A stretch of 64,000 bases of DNA from Spirochaetae bacterium HGW-Spirochaetae-2. GTDB lineage: Bacteria; Spirochaetota; Spirochaetia; Sphaerochaetales; Sphaerochaetaceae. A program made the position numbers and the translations under genes. Location: positions 1-64,000 of the forward strand of contig PGXW01000007.1 in assembly GCA_002839355.1 (NCBI GenBank). Direction: 5' to 3'. Positions 31,657 through 40,715 of this stretch are shown piece by piece (position 1 is the stretch's first letter; each line of letters starts with the position of its first letter). The notes beneath the pieces were generated by a model, which did not search any database, was not told the DNA's origin, and saw nothing but the letters and a program-made list of their open reading frames with translations.

Positions 31657-32617
31657 TCGTTTCGTTCTCCTTGGTTGGATCTTTGGTGGTTTTTGGTTTC
31701 AACTCATTGTCGCTGAACCGTATGGTGGAAATGACAGTCGTTCCCGAAGGACTGGAGGTGATGGAGAAGTCGTCGGAGACCGACCGTACATTCGGCAGTC
31801 CCATACCGGCTCCGAAACCGAGGGAGCGTATCCATTCGTTTGCCGTGGAGAACCCCTCTTCCATAGCCTTGTCGATATCGGGAATCCCCGGTCCACTGTC
31901 CTCGCTGGTGATCACCACTTCGTGGGGTCCGTACTCGGCCGTGATCCTCCCTCCATTGGAATGCACGACAATGTTCATTTCCAGCTCGTACGAGGCAATG
32001 GCCGCCCGGCGGATGGTCCTGGGAAACACATTGCTCTGCTTCAACTTCTTCTTCACTTCTGTCGATGCGAACCCGGCGTTCTCGAAATCGTGTTTGAGGA
32101 TGGCGAACGATTGGATATCGCGGGAAAGTCCGTCGGTTACCTTGGTCGACTGGTTCATGCGCTCCAGATTCTCGACTTCGTGGTTGATTTCCCATAAGAG
32201 TCGGGTGGAGATGTCGCGTGTCGTGACCATTCCCACCAGTGCCTTGTCCTTGCTGAGCACAGGGAAGCGGTGGTACCGGTACCGGTCGAAATAGCTTATG
32301 GCGAACGAGACGGGCATGTCGTCTTCCAACACAATCAGGTTTTTCGTCATATGCAGCTCGACCGGTTCGTTGATGTACCCGAAGTCGAGCGCCTGGATGA
32401 TATCGTCCATGCTCACGATACCCAACAACCGTTTGTCGGATACTACGGGAACACCGGTAATCGATTTTTCGCGCATGAGATGCTGGACAGCCCGCATGGT
32501 GGTTCCCAGGGGGACACTCACCAGTGAACGGGTCATGACATCCTTCACCTTCAACCGGTAGATGAGCTCCAGGATGACAGTCGGCGAATTATACGTATTG
32601 ATAGGTATCGTCTGCAT
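31643..32617 (-). CDS. Twin-CBS protein with serine-kinase-type ATPase domain
   Basis: A 324-residue protein. Two CBS motifs (about 23-80 and 85-145) begin 'VKDVMTRSLVSVPLGTTM' (in part) and contain 'GVPVVSD..LLGIVSMDDI' and 'RFPVLSKDKALVGMVTTRDI'. The C-terminal domain is an HATPase of the anti-sigma (RsbW/SpoIIAB) type: 'ASYELEMNIVVHSNGG', 'EDSGPGIPD' and 'GFGAGMGLPNVRSVSDDF' (in part). It likely senses adenine nucleotides and phosphorylates or binds a partner. No Shine-Dalgarno sequence; TATACT lies 6 nt upstream of the ATG. Confidence 0.85.
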   Translation of the reverse strand: MQTIPINTYNSPTVILELIYRLKVKDVMTRSLVSVPLGTTMRAVQHLMREKSITGVPVVSDKRLLGIVSMDDIIQALDFGYINEPVELHMTKNLIVLEDDMPVSFAISYFDRYRYHRFPVLSKDKALVGMVTTRDISTRLLWEINHEVENLERMNQSTKVTDGLSRDIQSFAILKHDFENAGFASTEVKKKLKQSNVFPRTIRRAAIASYELEMNIVVHSNGGRITAEYGPHEVVITSEDSGPGIPDIDKAMEEGFSTANEWIRSLGFGAGMGLPNVRSVSDDFSITSSPSGTTVISTIRFSDNELKPKTTKDPTKENETNDER

Positions 32618-32623
32618 AGACCT

Positions 32624-32669
32624 AGTATACTACAGGTCCATGGTGCAAGAGAAGCGATTCTGGTATGCT
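32624..32669. promoter_or_regulatory. Divergent -10 boxes for leaderless CBS-ATPase and RluA genes
   Basis: Leftward TATACT (32624-32629) lies six bases before ATG 32617. Rightward extended -10 TGG-TATGCT (32664-32669) lies seven bases before ATG 32677. Their -35 regions are weak, and only 59 bp separate the two genes. Confidence 0.5.
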
Positions 32670-32676
32670 ACAGAGC

Positions 32677-33429
32677 ATGCATTCCTTTTCCTATGACCTG
32701 GTGGTCGAACATTCGCGCTTCCTCGTGGTGGCAAAACCCGGTGGAATCCCGACAGTGCCCCTGGCACACGGACAAGACGGAACCTCCCTGTTGGCTTTGG
32801 TCGGCGTTGATTTTCCCGAGGTCCTGCACCCCATGGGACGGTACGGACACGAAGGTGGTGTCCTGCACCGATTGGATACCGACACCTGCGGTCTGGTATT
32901 GGTAGCACGGGATCCTGAGGCCTATGCATCACTCCAACAAGCCCAACTCTCCGGCAATTTTGTCAAGACCTATATGGCGGCGGTGTCGTGTGCACAACCT
33001 TTGGAGGGGTTTCCTCCGTTTCCTCTCAGGGAGCACGGTGATGCGCAGATGTGCATTTCAAGCAAATTCAGAGCGTATGGAAGTGGAAGGAAAGTAGTTC
33101 GGCCGGTCACCGTGGATTCTTCACCTCTGGCGCAGGCAAAAAGTGGGGATCGGACCTATACCACGCGAGTCTTGGAATCTGGTGCCAACGCCAGTGGTCT
33201 CCAGCTGGTTTCCTGTTCGCTGGACAACGGGTTCAGACATCAAGTGCGGTGCCATTTGGCTTGGATGGGAATCCCAATTGTAGGGGATGCCGTGTACGGA
33301 GGACTTCATGCCGATTCCTTGCATTTGGCGGCACTGGAGATCCGATTTCCGAGTCCCGATGGTGGAGAGTTGCTGACCATACACTGGACAAGCCCCCCAG
33401 ATTGGGCAACCCCTTTCGAAACACGATAA
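32677..33429 (+). CDS. RluA-family pseudouridine synthase
   Basis: A 250-residue protein. 'GGVLHRLDTDTCGLVLVAR' is the RluA catalytic region containing the essential Asp. 'HQVRCHLAWMGIPIVGDAVYGG' (in part) is the conserved C-terminal motif. The target RNA is not evident; it lacks an S4 domain. The start at 32677 is preferred because an upstream ATG overlaps the -10 box; there is no Shine-Dalgarno sequence. Confidence 0.85.
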   Translation: MHSFSYDLVVEHSRFLVVAKPGGIPTVPLAHGQDGTSLLALVGVDFPEVLHPMGRYGHEGGVLHRLDTDTCGLVLVARDPEAYASLQQAQLSGNFVKTYMAAVSCAQPLEGFPPFPLREHGDAQMCISSKFRAYGSGRKVVRPVTVDSSPLAQAKSGDRTYTTRVLESGANASGLQLVSCSLDNGFRHQVRCHLAWMGIPIVGDAVYGGLHADSLHLAALEIRFPSPDGGELLTIHWTSPPDWATPFETR

Positions 33430-33532
33430 GTTGCGCTATAGTAGTTGGCGGGGCCAATAAGTCTGACAGGTTTTACACGTTTCAGACCCATAGCAGCCCA
33501 CATTGAAGCATGATACTGAGGAGAACCATAGT

Positions 33533-34639
33533 ATGACTGATCCTAGGGAACGGGAATTGGCCCGGTTGTTGGTGCGCTTTTCCGTAGATCTCCAACCTGG
33601 AGAGAATTGTCTGATCAACGCCGTGGATGTGCCGCTTCCCATGGTCGAGGAATTGGTGGCTGCCGTGTACGAGGTTGGTGGGAATCCCCAGGTGAACCTC
33701 ACCTCCATTCGGATCGAACGGGCCATGGCTGCCGGTGCGACCGACGAGAGTCTGGCGGTGTGGGCGGACTGCGATGCCTATCGTATGAAGAAGATGGATG
33801 CGTTCATCGGCATCCGTGGAATCGTGAACCCGCGCGAGACGGCGACCTTGGGCGCTTCGTATGCCAATTACATGCAGAAATACAATACACCCGTACATCA
33901 TGAGATACGGGTTCCCCAAACGAAGTGGGTGGTGCTACGCTATCCGACACAACTCATGGCCTACCAAGCCAACATGTCTACCCGTGAATTCGAGGACTTC
34001 TTCTACAAGGTCACAGCCGGCGTCGACTACAAGGCAATGTCCTTGGCCATGGACAAGGCAAAACTGTTCTTGGACAAGGCGGACAAGGTCCATATCCTGG
34101 CGAACGGGACGGACCTCTCCTTCTCCATCAAGGGAATGGGTTCGGTCCCCTGCAGCGGCCATAGGAACATTCCGGATGGCGAGATATACAGTTGCCCTAT
34201 CCGGAATAGTGTGAACGGCACCATCTCCTACAACACCGCATCGACCTACAATGGGCATTGTTTTTCCGATGTCAAGTTCACCATCAAGGACGGAAAGATC
34301 GTGGAAGCGAGCGCCGACGATACCGAAGCGATCAACGCATTGCTCGACACCGATGAAGGTGCCCGCTATTTCGGTGAATTCGCACTGGGATGCAATCCGC
34401 ACATAACCTTTGCCATGGACAATACCCTGTTCGATGAAAAGATCGCCGGTTCGATCCATTTCACTCCAGGCAACGCGTATGCGGAGTGTGACAACGGAAA
34501 CCGCAGCGACGTCCATTGGGATCTCGTCCAGATACAGACACCGGAATATGGTGGTGGTGAGGTCTGGATCGATGGCGTATTGATCAGGAAAGATGGGGTA
34601 TTCGTGCACGAGGCGTTCGCGGATCTCAATTTCGTGTAA
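33533..34639 (+). CDS. M29-family aminopeptidase
   Basis: A 368-residue metalloaminopeptidase. 'RLLVRFSVDLQPGENCLINA' (in part), 'FEDFFY..T.GVDYKAM', 'LSFSIKGM' and the metal-binding C-terminal 'EFALGCNPHITFAMDNTLFDEKIAGSIHFTPGNAY' (in part) fit aminopeptidase PepS/AmpS. The ATG at 33533 is 8 nt after GAGGAGA; an upstream in-frame codon is less likely. It degrades small peptides in the cytoplasm. Confidence 0.9.
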   Translation: MTDPRERELARLLVRFSVDLQPGENCLINAVDVPLPMVEELVAAVYEVGGNPQVNLTSIRIERAMAAGATDESLAVWADCDAYRMKKMDAFIGIRGIVNPRETATLGASYANYMQKYNTPVHHEIRVPQTKWVVLRYPTQLMAYQANMSTREFEDFFYKVTAGVDYKAMSLAMDKAKLFLDKADKVHILANGTDLSFSIKGMGSVPCSGHRNIPDGEIYSCPIRNSVNGTISYNTASTYNGHCFSDVKFTIKDGKIVEASADDTEAINALLDTDEGARYFGEFALGCNPHITFAMDNTLFDEKIAGSIHFTPGNAYAECDNGNRSDVHWDLVQIQTPEYGGGEVWIDGVLIRKDGVFVHEAFADLNFV

Positions 34640-34647
34640 CGATTTAG

Positions 34648-34678
34648 CGGTCTGTAAAGGGGAATGGACTACAGACCG
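34648..34678. terminator. Hairpin between convergent genes
   Basis: CGGTCTGTA (34648-34656) pairs with TACAGACCG (34670-34678). It sits between convergent M29 and purU genes and may end both transcripts, although T tracts are short. Confidence 0.6.
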
Positions 34679-34685
34679 TTGCTGC

Positions 34686-35546
34686 TCAATGCTCCGCGTT
34701 GAATACGATTGTCCGATTGTTGAATATGATGATCCGGTGCTCGAGATGTGCTTGGACGGCACGCGAGAGCACCTGGCGTTCGACGTCCTTTCCCACTTGG
34801 CGCAATCCTTCCGGACTCAGCTCGTGGTTGACCCGCACCACATCCTGCTCGATGATCGGACCCTGGTCGAGGTCTTCGGAGGCGTAGTGTGCCGTGGCCC
34901 CGATCATTTTCACCCCGCGTTCATATGCACGCATATACGGGTTGGCGCCTTGGAATGCGGGGAGGAACGCATGGTGGATGTTGATGATCTTGCCTGACCA
35001 CTCGGCGGTGAATTCGGCAGTCAGGATTTGCATGTAGCGGGCCAGTACGACCAAGTCCACATCGTGTTTGGCGAGCAGCTCGCGGATCTTCTCCTCCTGC
35101 TCGGGCTTGCGGTCCTTGGTGATCGGCAAATAGTAATATGGAATCCTGAATTGGTCGGCGATATACTCCAGATCGGGATGGTTGCTGATGATCAGCGGAA
35201 TATCGCATACCAGATCGCCCTCGTGTTGGCGGCTGAGCAGGTCGAAGAGGCAATGGCTGGTCTTGGAGACCAGGACTGCCACGCGATTGCGATAGTCGGT
35301 GAAATGGCATTCCCAGGTAAGCTCAAGATCCTGCGCGAATCGGGCAAAATCGGATTGCAGTTCCTTGCGGGTGGTCTTGAGATCCGCCAGGTCGAGTTCG
35401 ACACGCATGTAATAGCGTTTGGCCCGAGTATCGGAATGCTGTTGGCAATGGAGGATGTTGTACCCACGCGAATAGAAGTACTGTGATATCGCGGCCAACA
35501 ACCCTTTGCGATCATTGCACTGTATGAGGAATATGATTTTATGCAT
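34686..35546 (-). CDS. purU: Formyltetrahydrofolate deformylase
   Basis: A 286-residue protein. An N-terminal ACT domain ('IIFLIQCNDRKGLLAAISQYFYSRGYNI' in part) is followed by a formyltransferase-type domain with 'VARYMQIL', 'INIHHAFLPAFQGANPY' and 'IGATAHYASEDLDQGPII' (in part). It releases formate from 10-formyl-THF, supplying PurT-type purine synthesis and balancing one-carbon pools. The start MHKIIF at 35546 matches the family length. Confidence 0.93.
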   Translation of the reverse strand: MHKIIFLIQCNDRKGLLAAISQYFYSRGYNILHCQQHSDTRAKRYYMRVELDLADLKTTRKELQSDFARFAQDLELTWECHFTDYRNRVAVLVSKTSHCLFDLLSRQHEGDLVCDIPLIISNHPDLEYIADQFRIPYYYLPITKDRKPEQEEKIRELLAKHDVDLVVLARYMQILTAEFTAEWSGKIINIHHAFLPAFQGANPYMRAYERGVKMIGATAHYASEDLDQGPIIEQDVVRVNHELSPEGLRQVGKDVERQVLSRAVQAHLEHRIIIFNNRTIVFNAEH

Positions 35547-35626
35547 GATAACGAGCTCCTCTCGGACCGGTGTCGGCCTGTGATTTCGCAATAGTATACT
35601 GGTCAACGCGTTGTGTTGCAACAGTC

Positions 35627-35863
35627 CTAGCGGGTTTCCGCATCCGCGAACGGTGCCAAAGTCGGTTGCTGTGCAGATGTGTCGTCCGTGGGTGTGAGCA
35701 ATATCTCCACCTTCCGTTCTATCTCGGTCAGTTGTTTTTCGACCGACCTGGCGATTCCCACCCCTTCCTCGAACAATGCTATCGCCTCCTCCAGGGGAGT
35801 CTCGTTGCTTTTCAACTTTTCGGTGATCGATTCCATCCGTTTCATATCCTGTTCAAAACCCAT
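35627..35863 (-). CDS. xseB: Exodeoxyribonuclease VII small subunit
   Basis: A 78-residue protein with the XseB motif 'LESI...L....TPLEEAIALFEEGV' in 'MESITEKLKSNETPLEEAIALFEEG' (in part), two helices forming a coiled pair. GGAGGTTCACCC precedes the ATG. A 22-bp gap separates it from xseA, encoded just upstream. Confidence 0.9.
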   Translation of the reverse strand: MGFEQDMKRMESITEKLKSNETPLEEAIALFEEGVGIARSVEKQLTEIERKVEILLTPTDDTSAQQPTLAPFADAETR

Positions 35864-35885
35864 GGGTGAACCTCCAATCGTAGTT

Positions 35886-37103
35886 TCAATTCTCTTGCCC
35901 AACCGTATCGGTTGTGGCGGTGACCGAACCCTTCGCGAAGCGTACCGCAAAGGTGTCGCCGGGTGACAGGGTATTCGCATCCCTTACAATCCGCTTTTCA
36001 CCGGCGGTCGTCACGATCGAATAGCCCCTGTCCAATATGGCCAGCGGCGATAGGTTTTCCAATTGCCTGTCCAAAAGCAACAACGCGGAACGGGTCGATT
36101 TCAACCGGTCGACCACGAGAGAGGACATGGATTGTCGCAAGTCGTCGGTCTTCAGGTGTGCCTGTTCCATGCGTCGGGAGAAATATTCTGTCATGCGGCT
36201 GGGCGTGAACAGCGCCGTCCGACTCTTTGCCAAGGAGATGCGGCTCTGCAGGATTTCCGCCATGGAAACCACCGATTGCCGAATCGTACGGGTGATATCC
36301 TCCAACGGTTGGCTTACGAGTTCAGCCGCGGCCGATGGGGTGGGGGCACGAAGATCCGCTGCAAAATCACTCAAAGCCCAGTCGATCTCATGGCCTACCG
36401 CACTCACAATCGGAATCTCGGAGGAGACGATCGCCTCGATGACGATCTTCTCGCTGAACGGAAGCAGGTCCTCAAGGGAACCGCCACCTCTTCCGATTAT
36501 GAGGATATCGGCCAATCGCCACCTGTTCGCCGCTTCGATTTGTGCACAGATTGTTTTGGCTGCACCATCTCCCTGGACCACTGCGGGCAACACCACGATA
36601 TCTATGGAGGGATTCCTCCGCATCAGCACTTGCAGGATATCCCGCACCGCCGCACCGGTCGGGCTGGTGACGACTCCGATCCGTTTGGGATGCGCCGGAA
36701 GTGGTCGCTTCCTCTCGGCGTCGAAGTACCCTGCCGCTGCGAATTCCTGCTTCCTTTTCTCCAGGATCGCAAGGATGTCGCCTGTGCCACTACGGGTCAT
36801 GGTTTCACAGATGATCTGGTACGAGCCTCTTCTGGCATATACCGAGACATTTCCCGTGACAATGACCCGGTCTCCGTCCTTTGGGACGAAAGGAAGCCTC
36901 CACGACTTTTGCTTGAACATGACACCTTGGATCGAGGCCTCGGAATCGTTTAGCTGGAAATACCAGTGTCCACTCGATGCCGGGCGGAAATTGGAGATTT
37001 CTCCCGCGACAGTAAGGCCATAAAAGGAACCTTCCAATGTCTGTTTGATCAATGTCGTGAGATCGTCGACCGAGAACACATGGTTCTCGAACAGTTCGTT
37101 CAT
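35886..37103 (-). CDS. xseA: Exodeoxyribonuclease VII large subunit
   Basis: A 405-residue protein. The N-terminal OB fold ('VFSVDDLTTLIKQTLEGSFYGLTVAGEISNF' in part) binds ssDNA. 'GVVTSPTGAAVRDIL', 'IIGRGGGSLEDL', 'VSAVGHEIDWALSDFAADLRAPTPSAAAEL' (in part) form the catalytic domain; the C-terminal helix and barrel follow. With XseB it degrades ssDNA from both ends. The start at 37103 has GGAGAGGAATCGGC; the frame runs open further upstream through the previous gene without coding sense. Confidence 0.95.
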   Translation of the reverse strand: MNELFENHVFSVDDLTTLIKQTLEGSFYGLTVAGEISNFRPASSGHWYFQLNDSEASIQGVMFKQKSWRLPFVPKDGDRVIVTGNVSVYARRGSYQIICETMTRSGTGDILAILEKRKQEFAAAGYFDAERKRPLPAHPKRIGVVTSPTGAAVRDILQVLMRRNPSIDIVVLPAVVQGDGAAKTICAQIEAANRWRLADILIIGRGGGSLEDLLPFSEKIVIEAIVSSEIPIVSAVGHEIDWALSDFAADLRAPTPSAAAELVSQPLEDITRTIRQSVVSMAEILQSRISLAKSRTALFTPSRMTEYFSRRMEQAHLKTDDLRQSMSSLVVDRLKSTRSALLLLDRQLENLSPLAILDRGYSIVTTAGEKRIVRDANTLSPGDTFAVRFAKGSVTATTDTVGQEN

Positions 37104-37756
37104 GCCGATTCCTCTCCTTTCATGATGCGTTCGGTTTTCATCCTGTTGGTGTATCCCAAGGTTTGTGAGACGATGCCCGAGACGCTGAACAGCGTGGTCA
37201 GCCCCAGAAACACCCACAGCGGCAGGAAGTAGAACCGTGTGAACAGCAGTGCCGCCACAGTCCCCCCGGTCAACGAGCTCGTCCATATCAGGAATACCGT
37301 CGGCTTGGCCACATGCACAGCCATGGCTAGAATCCCGGCGGCGGCCATGATGATGAGTACTGTCGGCATGGACAGGGAAATCCACCCTTCGGCAAAGGGT
37401 ATCGAAGCGAGCAGCGGGAACAGGACCAGGTCTGCTGCCGCTTCGGCGAGCTTGTGGACCTTTTCTTGCAAGAGAATCCCTCCGGCAGAAATTGCCGCGG
37501 TGGCACTGGCGAGCAGTACGATTCCCCAAGCGCTTTCGGTGTGAAGCAGGATATCGAGGGCCGAGCGGGTACCGGATCCCTGGACCAGGATTCCTAGCAA
37601 CTGCTGCGGATACCTGGCTATGGCGAGTACCACAAGCGCTGTGGTGACAGAGGCCAGAACTATCCGGGCATAGGCAAGGTATCTCTCGAGCCGAAGCCCG
37701 AGAAACAATACGAGGTATGCACAAATGACACCACCGATCATGACGAGTGAATTCAC
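37100..37756 (-). CDS. Membrane protein of unknown function
   Basis: A 218-residue protein with six to seven hydrophobic segments and little soluble sequence. I chose GTG 37756 because AAGAGGAG is 8 nt upstream; the open frame further up is non-coding. It overlaps the xseA start by ATGA. Ala/Leu-rich; no transporter signature is recognised. Confidence 0.65.
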   Translation of the reverse strand: MNSLVMIGGVICAYLVLFLGLRLERYLAYARIVLASVTTALVVLAIARYPQQLLGILVQGSGTRSALDILLHTESAWGIVLLASATAAISAGGILLQEKVHKLAEAAADLVLFPLLASIPFAEGWISLSMPTVLIIMAAAGILAMAVHVAKPTVFLIWTSSLTGGTVAALLFTRFYFLPLWVFLGLTTLFSVSGIVSQTLGYTNRMKTERIMKGEESA

Positions 37757-37797
37757 CCTGTCTTCTCCTCTTCTTGTACAGCATACGCCATAGAAAC

Positions 37798-37826
37798 AAA
37801 AAAGACAGCCCGTTCGAGCTGCCTTC
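37798..37826 (-). terminator. Terminator after ferredoxin gene
   Basis: On the minus strand AAGGCAGC-TCGAACG-GGCTGTC is followed by TTTTTTG. It lies about 35 nt past the ferredoxin stop. Confidence 0.8.
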
Positions 37827-37859
37827 TTGATGCAAACGGATGAGCCCATCCGCAAAATG

Positions 37860-38027
37860 TCAGTCGGCGAGGATTGCACCGGTGGGACAAGCGTCGGCAC
37901 AGGCACCGCAACTGATGCACAAATCGGCATCAATCACATAGATATCTCCCTCTGAAATCGCCTCGACTGGACATTCAGGGAGACAAGATCCGCAAGCGAC
38001 ACACGCATCGGTAATTGTGTAAGCCAT
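37860..38027 (-). CDS. Ferredoxin, 2[4Fe-4S]
   Basis: A 55-residue protein with two CxxCxxCxxxCP motifs: '[12 protein letters not shown]' and '[12 protein letters not shown]'. Typical clostridial-type ferredoxin carrying electrons between anaerobic oxidoreductases. GGAGTCTACT precedes the ATG, and a strong terminator follows, so it is monocistronic. Confidence 0.93.
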   Translation of the reverse strand: MAYTITDACVACGSCLPECPVEAISEGDIYVIDADLCISCGACADACPTGAILAD

Positions 38028-38161
38028 AGTAGACTCCTTAGGTTTTTTATACGCGTTCGACTATATACCCATACTGTATCGACGTCAAGGCTTGCTTTGG
38101 GTTCTCCTTCCCGATATAGTCCACAATCATATGAAGCTTCATAGTTTTGGGGGATTACGCA

Positions 38162-40510
38162 ATGGGCAAACAACTGGTATTGGCGGAAAAACCGAGCGTT
38201 GGACGAGAACTTGCACGTGTCTTGGGATGTCGGGGTCGTGAACGGGGATACAGCGAGGGGGACCGGTATGTGGTTACCTGGGCGTTGGGCCACCTTGTGG
38301 AACTTGCCCAACCTGCCGAATACAGCGACCGGTACAAACGATGGTCGATGCAGGATCTTCCCATGTTGCCGGCCCAATTGCGCCAAAGTGTCATGGAGCA
38401 GACCGCCGACCAGTATAGGGTAGTGGAATCGCTTATGCGTCGTCCCGATATCGACTCGCTGGTCATAGCCACCGACGCCGGTAGGGAAGGCGAACTTGTA
38501 GCCAGATGGATCATGAAGATGGCCGGGTGGGACAAGGATGTGAAACGGTTGTGGATCAGCAGCCAGACCGATGCGGCGATCACCCAAGGGTTCGGGAAGT
38601 TAAAGGATGGGCATCTCTACGAAAACCTCTATGCGGCCGCCGAAGCTCGTGCGACAGCCGATTGGTATATCGGTATGAATGTCACGAGGGCCTTGACCTG
38701 CCGCTACGATGCCAAATTGTCGGCTGGACGGGTCCAGACACCCACGCTGGCCTTGATGACCGACAGGGAAGATGAACGTGAGACCTTCTCCGGAGGCTTC
38801 TATTGGACCATCCGTGCCGATTTCGACGGATTCACCGCCTCTTGGCAGGATGCGCAAGGATCGGTGCGTATCCCCTCCGAGGAACTGTCCGAAAAGATTT
38901 CAACGGAAATCAAAGGCAAGCAGGGAACGATTGTCTCGGTCGATACCGTCGAGAAGACGGAACAGCCGCCGTTGGCATACGATTTGACCGAACTGCAGCG
39001 CGATGCGAACCTCCAGCTTTCGTTCAGCGCGAAGGATACGTTGGATATCCTGCAGAAGTTGTACGAGAACCATAAGATCGTCACCTATCCCCGGACCGAC
39101 AGCCGCTATATCACCAATGACATCGTACCCACCCTTTCCGGTAGGTTGAAGGCACTCGACGCCACTCCCTTCGGTCAGATAGCGGGAGTATATATCGACC
39201 ATGGATACCGACAGGACATGGATCGTTTCGTCATGGAGAGCGGTGTGACCGACCACCATGCGATAATTCCCACCGAACAGCGGGTGGACCTGGCAAGACT
39301 ATCGAAGGATGAACGGTCCCTTTGGGAGCTGATTGCGCTCAGGTTCATGGAAGTCCTCTCCGGCGATTACCTCTATCGGACCACAACTGTCGAAGTAACG
39401 GTTGAAGCCCACAGGTTCTTGACCCGCATGACCGTACCGGTCATGCAGGGCTGGCGTGACATGGCCCGTCTGATAGGTCGTCGAAGTGCCGCGGCCCTGG
39501 CCGACGATGCACTTTCCGATAGTACGCTCTCGGTGGAAAAGCCGATCGAAATAGGGCAGTCTGTGACCGTGGGTGCGGTACGGACGAGGCGAAACACCAC
39601 CAATCCACCCGACCGGTATACCGAGGCGACACTCTTGTCCGCAATGGAGCACGCAGGTCGTTTCGTTGAGGATGTGGATCTCAAGAAACGGTTGGGTAGC
39701 GGACTGGGGACACCGGCGACCCGCGCCGATATCATCGAGAAGTTGTTGCAGAACCATTATATCGAGCGTGAGGGGCGGTATCTCGTGCCGACCCCAAAAG
39801 GACGGGAATTGGTCCGTCTCTCCCCTGTGGAACTCCGCTCACCGGAGCTGACGGCACGTTGGGAAGCCAGGTTGGCCGCAATAGCAGACGGGAAGGAGTC
39901 GCAGCAGTCGTTTGTCGAGGATATCAAACGGAATGCAAGGACACTCGTATCCGAGGTCTCGGCGAATAGGGAGCGGTTTGCCCCGAAATTTCCCAACGGC
40001 AAGACGTGTCCCTTCTGCAATACCGCGATGATGAATATTGTCGACGAGTTCGGACAGGTGCACTATATCTGCCAGAAGCTCTCCTGTTCCTATGAGGAGG
40101 CCCTGGTGAAGCGACGAAAACCGCTTGAAGGGAACGTCGTGTCTCCAAACGGTGATGCACAGCCGGCCGCGAAGAAGGTTCTGGTGAAGGTCAAGACAAT
40201 GCCGGCCTCCTCCGCAACAGGGAAAAAAGTCGTGGTGGTGAAGAAAAGCGGGAAAGCTCCCGCCGAAAGTGCCGAGCAGTGGGAGACCGTGGTCGAAGTC
40301 ATACGCCCCTCCAAACTAGCCGGTCGAAGGGACTATCCGCAGGACTCCAGAAGGGAAACGCGCCCGGCAAAACCGGTTGCTCCCATGCAACGGAGAGAAC
40401 CTATTCCCAGTTCCTACACCAGCTCCTCTGAAGGGGGTGCGACCTTTGCCGATCTGCTCGCCGCGAGTGAAAAACGGAAAAAAGAGCGCGATGGGAAGCG
40501 GAAAAAGTAA
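38162..40510 (+). CDS. topB: DNA topoisomerase III-like type IA topoisomerase
   Basis: A 782-residue protein. The Toprim domain begins 'LVLAEKPSVGRELA' and contains 'IATDAGREGELVA'. The catalytic Tyr is in 'KIVTYPRTDSRYI', and 'AEARATADWYIGMNVTRAL' and 'LSAGRVQTPTLAL' are type IA motifs. A C-terminal zinc ribbon (CPFC...C) and a basic Lys/Pro-rich tail follow. It resolves single-stranded links during replication or recombination. ATG 38162 follows GGGGGATT; an ATG 15 bp upstream is less well placed. Confidence 0.9.
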   Translation: MGKQLVLAEKPSVGRELARVLGCRGRERGYSEGDRYVVTWALGHLVELAQPAEYSDRYKRWSMQDLPMLPAQLRQSVMEQTADQYRVVESLMRRPDIDSLVIATDAGREGELVARWIMKMAGWDKDVKRLWISSQTDAAITQGFGKLKDGHLYENLYAAAEARATADWYIGMNVTRALTCRYDAKLSAGRVQTPTLALMTDREDERETFSGGFYWTIRADFDGFTASWQDAQGSVRIPSEELSEKISTEIKGKQGTIVSVDTVEKTEQPPLAYDLTELQRDANLQLSFSAKDTLDILQKLYENHKIVTYPRTDSRYITNDIVPTLSGRLKALDATPFGQIAGVYIDHGYRQDMDRFVMESGVTDHHAIIPTEQRVDLARLSKDERSLWELIALRFMEVLSGDYLYRTTTVEVTVEAHRFLTRMTVPVMQGWRDMARLIGRRSAAALADDALSDSTLSVEKPIEIGQSVTVGAVRTRRNTTNPPDRYTEATLLSAMEHAGRFVEDVDLKKRLGSGLGTPATRADIIEKLLQNHYIEREGRYLVPTPKGRELVRLSPVELRSPELTARWEARLAAIADGKESQQSFVEDIKRNARTLVSEVSANRERFAPKFPNGKTCPFCNTAMMNIVDEFGQVHYICQKLSCSYEEALVKRRKPLEGNVVSPNGDAQPAAKKVLVKVKTMPASSATGKKVVVVKKSGKAPAESAEQWETVVEVIRPSKLAGRRDYPQDSRRETRPAKPVAPMQRREPIPSSYTSSSEGGATFADLLAASEKRKKERDGKRKK

Positions 40511-40715
40511 AAGATTCGAACGAATTCATATGTATTAATAATGCAAAATAGTGTATAAATATACATATATCAGCCCTAATAGTTTTATGGGTAATGAAAT
40601 AAAAATATCAATTATTTCATTGACAAGTGGGGTGCTCGTGATATGATGTAGTTGCTACTCATACTGTAAGAAGTAGCAGATGTTATAAGGAACATCGAAA
40701 CGACAGGAGGAAAAC
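40511..40715. promoter_or_regulatory. Promoter and operator-like site of TAXI transporter operon
   Basis: TTGACA (40620-40625), 16-bp spacer, TATGAT (40642-40647). Six bases downstream is TGCTACT-N12-AGTAGCA (40653-40678). The left half TACTCAT matches the asd/dapA operators, but the right half is spaced 3 bp further away. ACAGGAGGAAAAC is the ribosome site. The region before it is A/T-rich with no gene. Confidence 0.6.

Noticed and set aside
37104-37835. N-terminal extension of XseA
   Set aside because: The added sequence is the out-of-frame reading of the membrane protein gene; the family start and ribosome site are at 37103.
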